In this document: in pieces, positions 56,901 through 64,000 of the stretch | Position numbering within the stretch: the first letter of the stretch is position 1 | Layout of the letters: each line of letters begins with the position of its first letter | NCBI RefSeq assembly: GCF_027744825.2 | Contig: NC_071335.1 | Location: forward strand, 17,482,001 to 17,546,000 | Source of the DNA: Synchiropus splendidus | Taxonomy: Eukaryota > Chordata > Actinopteri > Syngnathiformes > Callionymidae | DNA length: 64,000 nt | Direction: 5' to 3' | The notes under the pieces: model-generated | The model's database searches: none | Told to the model about the DNA's origin: nothing | Seen by the model: only the letters and a program-made list of their open reading frames with translations | Position numbers and translations under genes: made by a program

Positions 56901-59900
56901 TTGATATAAAGTTAAGTAGTGGCAGGACTGCTGAGTATCATTGCTTATATTTATCTTACCAAACTGCATTGATCTAAAGACTTCTGGAGTCATTACTTCT
57001 GAAGTTATTGGATATATTGTTAAATACATAAAACGTATTTGTTTGTTATGTCTGGATAAAAACAAGAGTTTAGAAAATAATGTTTTGAATTGTATCAATA
57101 TTTCACAGCTCTAGTGTCAGTTTTTTGTTACTATTGGATTACAGTGAGATGAAATGTTGTAAATATGTGTTGATTTCTCAGAGCTGGAGAGAAGATAACA
57201 GTGACTCCGTCCTCCAAAGAGCTCCTGTTCTACCCTCCTGAGGTCGAAGCTACAATAACTGGAGGTCCAGCCGTGAACACTCAGTCGTCCCTGACATGAA
57301 GCAGGGTTGTTCTCAACATTTCCGCTCTCTTACTCTCAACAGAGTCATGTCCAGGCCGTGTGGTGGACATCGTGGGTCGCGCCGGTCTCTTTCTCGAGGG
57401 CATAGTGTCCCCACAGCTCCAGGGTGTGGAGATCTCCATCTCAGAGAAAGGTGCTGCAGAGACTCTTGTCACAGTGGTCACCAATGAGCAGGGCGCTTAC
57501 AGGTATGGTTTCTGATTGGCTGTTGCCAGTTTTTGACTGAATTCAATGTAACCCCTGATCTTTTTTTTCCTCCAAATTTCCTAGTGTTGGTCCCCTCCAC
57601 AGTGACAGGCAGTATGACATCAGTGCCAACAAAGAAGGCTTCGTTCTCAGTCCTGTGGAGGGATCTGAGGGCGACTTTAAGGCATTTGCTTTGGCAGGTG
57701 TCACCTTTAAGGTACACAAGACACTGTCTCTTTAACTTGTGTTTGTTTGCATCATCTATGCTCTTAAAAGTTTAATCTTTTTGCTAAACGCAACACACAA
57801 TTCCTTGATGGTTTTAAGGGACTTAAATTATCCAGTATGCTGTCTGGAAAGAACCTGAAGTTGAGTGCTTTGTTTTAAATCTCATGCCATTTTGGTCTTT
57901 AAATTCACCAAGTCCCTTCTGAAATGCTTAACAACTGACGTGCAGCTTTTTCTAAAGCCCTTTGGGAATGGGATTATTTTTCCCTCAGCTTTAAATGGGA
58001 TTCAGGCCATTAGCGAATGTGTGACTGCAGCACCGCTGCCGCCGTCTGCTGTCACATTTGATTTTTGGATTTCTTTATGGTCACTGTTGTGAGACGTTGT
58101 AGTGTAGTGTAGCACCAGGCTGAAGGCCCTGGGTGATTCAGAAGTTGGTGCACTTGGAAGGAATAAAAACACTGTTGACTTGTTATTACCCTGTACTCCA
58201 CTATACACCTCCTGCTGAGTCTGGTGTAGATTTGTTTTTATTGCACCGAGGGGGCTCATTTTTCCCCACTTCACCAAAACACAGACTTTCACTGTCAATT
58301 GAAAGGCAATGAGGCTCTTTAATGTGATTCAAATTCTACTGTTCTTATATACAAAGGGATTGTAAGTACAATACCTGTACATCAGTGTGATTTTGGAGAA
58401 TTGTCAAATGATACATTTGGCTGTACAAAAATAAGAGATGGAAAGTGTAATGATCATTTGAGAGTCTTAAAGAAGTATCCAACTTGGATTCATCTTGGAT
58501 ACATCACTTCATACAGCAAAAAAAAAAACAAACACAAAAAACAGTCAAGTGTATTGTAAACAACAACCATTGACTGTTGTCTGTGATACTATTTCAAGTT
58601 GTTATTGAATGTTCTGTATTTCAGCATGTAGATGTTTCTACCCTTTGTCCTCTCTTCCTTCCCAAACAACCGTATCTGTTTTGTCCGATCCTGTGCAGAT
58701 AAAATCAGAGGATGGTCTCCCCCTGTCTGGCGTGCTGTTGTCTCTAAGTGGTGGCCGCTTTCGCTCCAACCTGCTGACTCAGGACACCGGCCTTCTGACC
58801 TTCAATAACCTGGTATGGAAGAGTCTCTCTGTTGCCTCTTTGTTTTTCCCTCACATTAATCACTGCTTTCATTTTCCAGAGTCCTGGTCAGTACTACTTC
58901 AAACCAATGATGAAGGAGTTCCGCTTCGACCCGCCGTCTCAGATGATCTCCGTCGAAGAGGGTCAGAATCTGAGCATCGATATTACTGGTATCAAAACAG
59001 CATACAGGTAAAGGTTTTTCCTGTCGATGCCACCTTCTCCACCCTGTTGTTTGTACTTGTGTCTGAATGTTCATCTGGTCTCAAGCTGCTACGGAATGGT
59101 GCAGTCTCTGAGCGGGGATGCGGAGAGAGATGTGGCTGTGGAGGCGGTGGGTCAGGCGGAGTGTAGCATCTACAGCGAGGACACTGTCACCGATGAAGAA
59201 GGCAGATTCCGCCTGCGTGGTTTGCTGGTGAGAATGAGAGAAAGTAGCTGTTAAAGCATAAGTTTTGGACCTGTTGGAATGCAACGAAAGGTGTGTCAAA
59301 CTTATCGCTGCCCAGAGTGTGATGCGTCCAGTACAACATGGAGGGATGTTTACTTTTTGTGCTGGGTCATTGGCTCGATTAAAAAGTGGTTCGCTGTCTT
59401 TGCATCGATCGAAACCCACAGGTTTATTTTTTCACCTCTTTCTCCTTGACAGCCCGGCTGCAAGTATCTGATCCAGCTGCGGGCCGAGGGCAACGACCAC
59501 ATAGAGCGGGCGCTTCCACAGCAAAAAGCTATCGAGGTGTGAACGTGATCTCAGTTGTCTGCCTCTGTTTGAAGAACAGATTATTTCATCGCCTCCTTTC
59601 TCTGTATCTGTGAAACATGAGCTGCTACTTCCTGTTCTTGCACTCCTCACTGCCAACAACAAATTAGTCAGAGCTTCACACACACTTGCTAACAATAGTT
59701 CTTATCCCTTGATCGTAAGGACTTTTTTTTTTCCTCCGACTTTATGCATTGCATATTGGATTAAATGAAACGGATGAAAGGTGAATTCCCCCTCAGATCT
59801 CCTGCTAATGGATCTCAGTCAGATTTGCTGGCAGGTTCAAGAGGGAATTTGACACCAAACTACTTTCAAGCATTAAAACTTTTGATGACGGGGTTTATTT

Positions 59901-61515
59901 AAGTTATCTTGATGTCTCAACTCGGCAGCTACATGAAAAACCTTTTATAATTGAGCGGCAGAAATAACTGTGGGAACCGTGTGATTGTGATTTATCAGCT
60001 GCTGCATCGCCTGAGACTTTCCTTCTCCCCAAAAAAAGAGCCTTTTCCTTCCATTGTCTGAGTTTCTCTACTATTGTGAAAGAGCACCACCCTAATCTCA
60101 GACTTCATCCCCTTTAATCCTTTTATTTCATCATGTGAAGCGTTCTGGGATTTTTTTTAATGTTTCTTCACTCATGACTTTTGACTTGCTTTCTGCTCAG
60201 GTGGACCACAGTGACATCGACGGCGTCAACATCATCGCCTTCCGACAAATCAACCAGTTTGACCTCAGCGGGAACGTCGTGACCTCCCCGGAACATCTTC
60301 CAACAATTTCGGTACCGATCGCGTCCTCGTGTTCCAGCAATACACATTCAAAACTCTTTCCAATGATGTCATTGACTGATGCTTTCTGACGTCAACTGTC
60401 TTCTCTGTATTCAGGTGAAGCTGTACAAGAGTGACAACCTGGACAACCCCATCAACAGCGTTTCACTCGGCCAGTCTCTCTTCTTCCATTTCCCTCCGCT
60501 GGACAGAGATGGAGAGGTAGGTGACTCACCAGCCGATTGAAGTCGCACGGACGTGAAGCCACGACCAACCTTATACACAGCCTTCCATAGAGAGTGTGAG
60601 CGTCTAAACCACTCCTGCGTTCCTCTGAAGCTCTGTTCCTATTGGGTTAGTTTTTATAGAGCGACTTTGGGGTCCCTGATGTGGTGTCAGTGGTCGATCC
60701 TTTCACTCACTGTCTCCTCCTGTGAGTGGGTGCCACACAGCTTCCTGATGTATCACTGACAAACTAAAAGCCCCCTGGTGTAACCTGGGACAAAAAAAAT
60801 CTCACGGATCACCAAACCATATGGTATCACTGGCCATAGTGAACTGCAGCACAATGTGGTATTGTCTACCACAAGTCATAGCAATTGTTTCAAACATTCC
60901 AGATGTTGTGTTGCACTACATGGGAAGAAGCGTTGTTCTCTCCAGAGGGACTCCTGCAGAGGAGGATGGAGACGAGGGTAAACAAATCCCAGCCTAGTGA
61001 TGTAAAGCACAGTCAAGCCTCACCTTTGCAAGAGAGAAAACCGTGTGTCTCAATGTGATAGATGCATTAAAACCTGTGGTAGGTCTAATATTCATGCAAA
61101 CACACACATTTATTTCCAACTGCAAAAGAAATACTAGTCATTTTTTTCAACAACTGAAATGCTATTGTTGGAACAAACTTGTAGTTTGTTATGTACAGTA
61201 TTCACTTTGGGTGTCTCGGTTTCACCCCCTCACTGGTCTCAGTCTAAACTCGATCACTGGCACTCAAAGTGTGGCTATTACACTTTGTCTCTTTATGCTT
61301 CGGTCCTGCTCTCGACTTTGGTTAGATGGTCTGAACTACAACACTTCATGCTGCATTTGGATTGGATGAAAAATTGCCATCATTTTTACGTAACTCAGCG
61401 TCTCTTGGTGCGTTTTTATTTTAGTTTTTTTTGTATACGATCAGCGCTGATGTAATTTGAAGTAATGGCTCATGATGTGGATCAGTTTTGATGGGAGTTT
61501 CACCCGCTGGTTGTT

Positions 61516-61610
<95 letters not shown>

Positions 61611-62455
61611 CTCACGTGGGAGCGCTGTATAAATGTCGTCCTTTTCAAACTCAAACCACATCCGGTCCATGATTCTACCTGACTCACAATATTTTTTTCT
61701 AGAGTTTCTTGGTCCACTGCTAATAAAAACATTCTCTTATTTCAGACATGGGTGCCATACTGCACAGCAACACAGTTGACGCTGTTTAAACTGCCCAAGC
61801 TTGAAATCAAATGTGTATTCTGATGGTCACTGACAGCATGTGTATTGGTGCTGTGCGCCTGTGTGTCCTAAAGCTCATGTTTCCTGTTCCCACCTGTGGA
61901 TGGTGTCTGTCATAATAATAGTCACCGAAGCCTGACCATCTCCTTCTGCTCTGCAGAGCTACGTGTTGATGCTCCACTCCTCACTGTCCCGCTCCCAGTA
62001 CGACTTCACGCTGCCTCAGGTCTCCTTCACCTCCTCTGGCTACCACAAGCACGTTACCTTGACCTTCAACCCCACAGTAAGGGCACATGTCAAACGCCAC
62101 AGTGGTTGGATTTGAAGCTCAACATTCCTTGTGTGTGTCCTCTCAGCGCAAAGTGCCTGACCAGGATGTGGCCCAGGGTTCTTATGTGGCTCTACCTCTC
62201 ACTCTACTGCTGCTGCTGGCAGCGTACAACCATGAAAAGGTTGGAGTGTTGGAGAAGTTTGCTTTTTATTGACCCGTGGGAAAATGGGAAGCTGATCGAT
62301 GTCGACCGCATGTGGTCCCACAGGTCCTCCCGTTGGTGCTGCAGCTGGTGAGTCGTGTCCAGGGTGTGAGGAGCATGAGTCAAGCCACCGCCGACAACGC
62401 CACAGCAGATGAAGCCAAACGTCAGGCGAAGCGACCAAAGGCCAGACGCACCTGA
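50967..62455 (+). CDS. nomo1: Nodal modulator 1 (NOMO), ER multipass-translocon BOS complex subunit, complete
   Basis: 31 exons: 50967-51122, 51638-51727, 51809-51854, 51937-52037, 52220-52326, 52774-52846, 53258-53410, 53528-53665, 53735-53824, 53903-54008, 54340-54490, 54576-54753, 54842-54983, 55099-55230, 55464-55600, 55675-55762, 55892-55955, 56036-56131, 56543-56764, 57182-57264, 57343-57502, 57585-57711, 58699-58812, 58880-59007, 59086-59227, 59453-59536, 60201-60311, 60415-60516, 61957-62076, 62147-62239, 62324-62455. They chain in frame to 1221 aa (human NOMO1 has 1222). The signal peptide core (SLWFLFCIIYSQFL) is at 12-25. CGGFVKSDVEINYSLIE starts the lumenal chain of Ig-like/carboxypeptidase-regulatory-like beta domains. 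A charged Glu/Arg stretch is coded by exon 19, a single TM lies at about 1159-1175 and a basic cytosolic tail ends KARRT. NOMO works with nicalin and TMEM147 at the ER translocon for multipass proteins. Confidence 0.96.
52575..52665 (+). mobile_element. Retroelement tail remnant in nomo1 intron 5
   Basis: ggaaatgtaaatttcctgga followed by gccaataaagtctagtctaa resembles the 3' tail found on many fish retroelements (…aatttccc…gggatcaataaagtctatctatc…). Only the tail portion is recognisable. Confidence 0.45.
57712..58698 (+). other. nomo1 intron 22
   Basis: A 987-bp intron with no recognisable exon or repeat family. Confidence 0.55.
59537..60200 (+). other. nomo1 intron 26
   Basis: A 664-bp intron with nothing recognisable in it. 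Confidence 0.55.
60517..61956 (+). other. nomo1 intron 28
   Basis: The largest nomo1 intron (1.44 kb). It contains a long (CA)n tract at 61520-61608; no exon was recognised. Confidence 0.65.
61520..61608. repeat. (CA)n microsatellite, about 89 bp
   Basis: Uninterrupted CA dinucleotides in nomo1 intron 28. The Thr/His or Cys/Val open frames over it are artefacts. Confidence 0.97.
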
Positions 62456-62698
62456 AGAACAGCGACGCCCTGCACTTAAACCGACTTGACCCATTCGGGT
62501 TTGAAGGTGCTGACAAACTGTTCGGCCCCACAAGACTAACAATGAGCGATGGACATTTTCTGTGTTGTCCCACGGACACATTGTCATTGTCTGTGTTGAG
62601 ATGAGCCATTTTTCTACCTTTGTAATTTATCTACTGAAGGTTTTGCTTTGATTTTGGAAAGAAAAAGTATATTTCTTTTTTTTGCCACAAGTTTAAAT

Positions 62699-62704
62699 AT
62701 TAAA
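62699..62704 (+). terminator. Probable nomo1 polyadenylation signal
   Basis: ATTAAA about 245 bp after the stop codon. A canonical AATAAA further on at 62941 is an alternative. Confidence 0.5.
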
Positions 62705-62719
62705 GTAGAAGTGAGTCTC

Positions 62720-64000
62720 TAGTTTAGACATTTAAATGCACCCCACATGTTTTAACCACACACAACCATGGTGGAGAATCGGGACATCAGAGCCGCGCGT
62801 CTCTGCCTGAGATGATGGTGTGTGAGTCGGACTGATCTGACGCCTTCAGGGAGTGTGGTGAGGTGGAACTGATACCAACTAATTTATTCGTAACAATGAG
62901 CTATAGATGTGAATATTGGGATTGAATTTCTGTTTTTTTTAATAAATCACGGTGAGATTGATTTTATTGAACAACATAAATAAAATGATAATGTGTTACT
63001 GCCTTTGCCACAAATCTGTGATTTAATATGCAACATATATGGACTCTAATGCTGAAGTGGGAGAGTATCAGTCACAAGTTTTTCATGTCATAAGAAAAGC
63101 CTATAGGGGGCAGTGTAGCACTAAACTTGAATTTTAGTTCCTCAAGTCAAAAGAAGCAGAAGCAGACTTCAATGCATCGGCTTTGAACTGTGGCTACACA
63201 ATCACGATGATGCTATATGAAGTTTAACATAACTGAAGCCTGAATTGCTTTTTGTTTTTCTCCTCATGACTGTCAGACCCCTCTTTCTCCAGCCATTCAA
63301 ACCAGAAATGGATTTTAGCTATTCAAATAAGGCATTCTCCAGAGTGACAAAATTTCCAAAAAAACACGCCACCTAACACAAAGGAACAGTTCGGAGGTGA
63401 AGAAAAGGAGGTTCATGTTTATCCACTCTTGGGGTGTTAGAAAATATGGATAGATCCAACTATTATGATGCCTGACCATGCAATATATCAATGTTTTAAG
63501 CACGCCAGATCCATTTTTAAAGATAAAATTTATGAATGTTTCTGCTTCTCAGCTGTATGAAGGCATTTTCCCCATGCGATAATGGCTTTTGTCACCACGT
63601 GGCATATTGCAATGTCTCGCGATATATCGTCACTCCTGTATCGGGACGTATATCGCATCGCCAAATACCAGCCAATACACAGCCCTAACTCAAACCCGAT
63701 CCTGGCCACAGACTGGAGAGGAGATGAAGAGTCTGCAGGCCTGACTCCACCACCATCGCTGTATTTATCACAGTGTGAAAAACCCTGAACCTCCATGAGA
63801 AAAGTCTCTAGGTCTCAGTAGCTCTGACCAAAATCGCTGTTCCTGATGATGTTTACATTGTAAATTGTGAGCAGAAACGTGTTCCGTATGAATGAATTTT
63901 AAAAGGTTGTTTATCGTGCATCTGTGGATGTTGTTTTTGTGAGCCAACAGCAGCCTGATATTAAACTGCTAGACTGCAGCCAGCTCTCCTCACCTCTGGT
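62720..64000. other. Intergenic stretch right of nomo1
   Basis: No further gene recognised up to the window edge. A hAT-like remnant lies at 63575-63690. Confidence 0.55.
63575..63690 (-). mobile_element. Possible hAT-like remnant
   Basis: Read on the minus strand, tagggctgtgtattggctgg followed by cgatatacgtcccgata and cgatatatcgcgagacatt resembles one end of a fish hAT-type element that begins with cagggctgtg. The second end was not found. Confidence 0.4.

Overview
The window is vertebrate nuclear DNA, almost certainly from a teleost fish. The evidence is multi-exon genes with GT-AG introns that are mostly 70-600 bp, vertebrate orthologues at near-human protein lengths, fish-type LINE, SINE and hAT remnants, and many (TA)n, (CA)n and (GGAT)n microsatellites. 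No bacterial, viral, CRISPR, rRNA or tRNA feature was seen. The species cannot be named from the sequence.

Layout, left to right. (1) 1-7.7 kb: the 5' two coding exons of ccdc85a on the minus strand; its 3' exons were not found and probably lie left of the window. (2) 7.9-9.6 kb: a broken LINE and microsatellites between the divergent 5' ends of ccdc85a and sec23b. (3) 9.6-18.5 kb: sec23b, plus strand, complete (18 coding exons, 766 aa). (4) 18.5-25.3 kb: gene-free, with a 1.5-kb minisatellite of 48-bp units and a second LINE copy. (5) 25.4-32.2 kb: gsg1l, plus strand, complete (5 exons, 298 aa). (6) 34.1-43.0 kb: tmc5, minus strand (18 coding exons, 995 aa, or 975 aa if a 60-nt intron is removed). 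(7) 44.1-50.2 kb: tmc7, plus strand (16 exons, 750 aa), head-to-head with tmc5. (8) 50.97-62.7 kb: nomo1, plus strand (31 exons, 1221 aa). (9) 62.7-64 kb: gene-free, with a degraded repeat.

The genes are not an operon-like system. Sec23B (COPII coat GAP) and Nomo1 (ER multipass-translocon BOS complex) both act at the ER. Gsg1l is a four-pass AMPA-receptor auxiliary protein. Tmc5 and Tmc7 are ten-pass-type TMC proteins. Ccdc85a is a coiled-coil junction/adaptor-type protein. From memory, gsg1l, tmc5, tmc7 and nomo1 all have human orthologues on 16p, whereas sec23b (20p) and ccdc85a (2p) do not, so a linkage break relative to human lies around 18.5-25 kb, where the minisatellite sits.

Exon boundaries were read by eye from GT-AG sites, reading-frame continuity and recalled family sequence. 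Every chained CDS has a length divisible by three. No undescribed biological system was found. The most interesting signals are a four-fold ARQ repeat and an in-frame 60-nt possible intron in the tmc5 tail, two copies of a palindromic mobile element in introns of the neighbouring tmc genes, a hAT MITE with a near-perfect target duplication, and a minisatellite that leaves several frames of one strand open.
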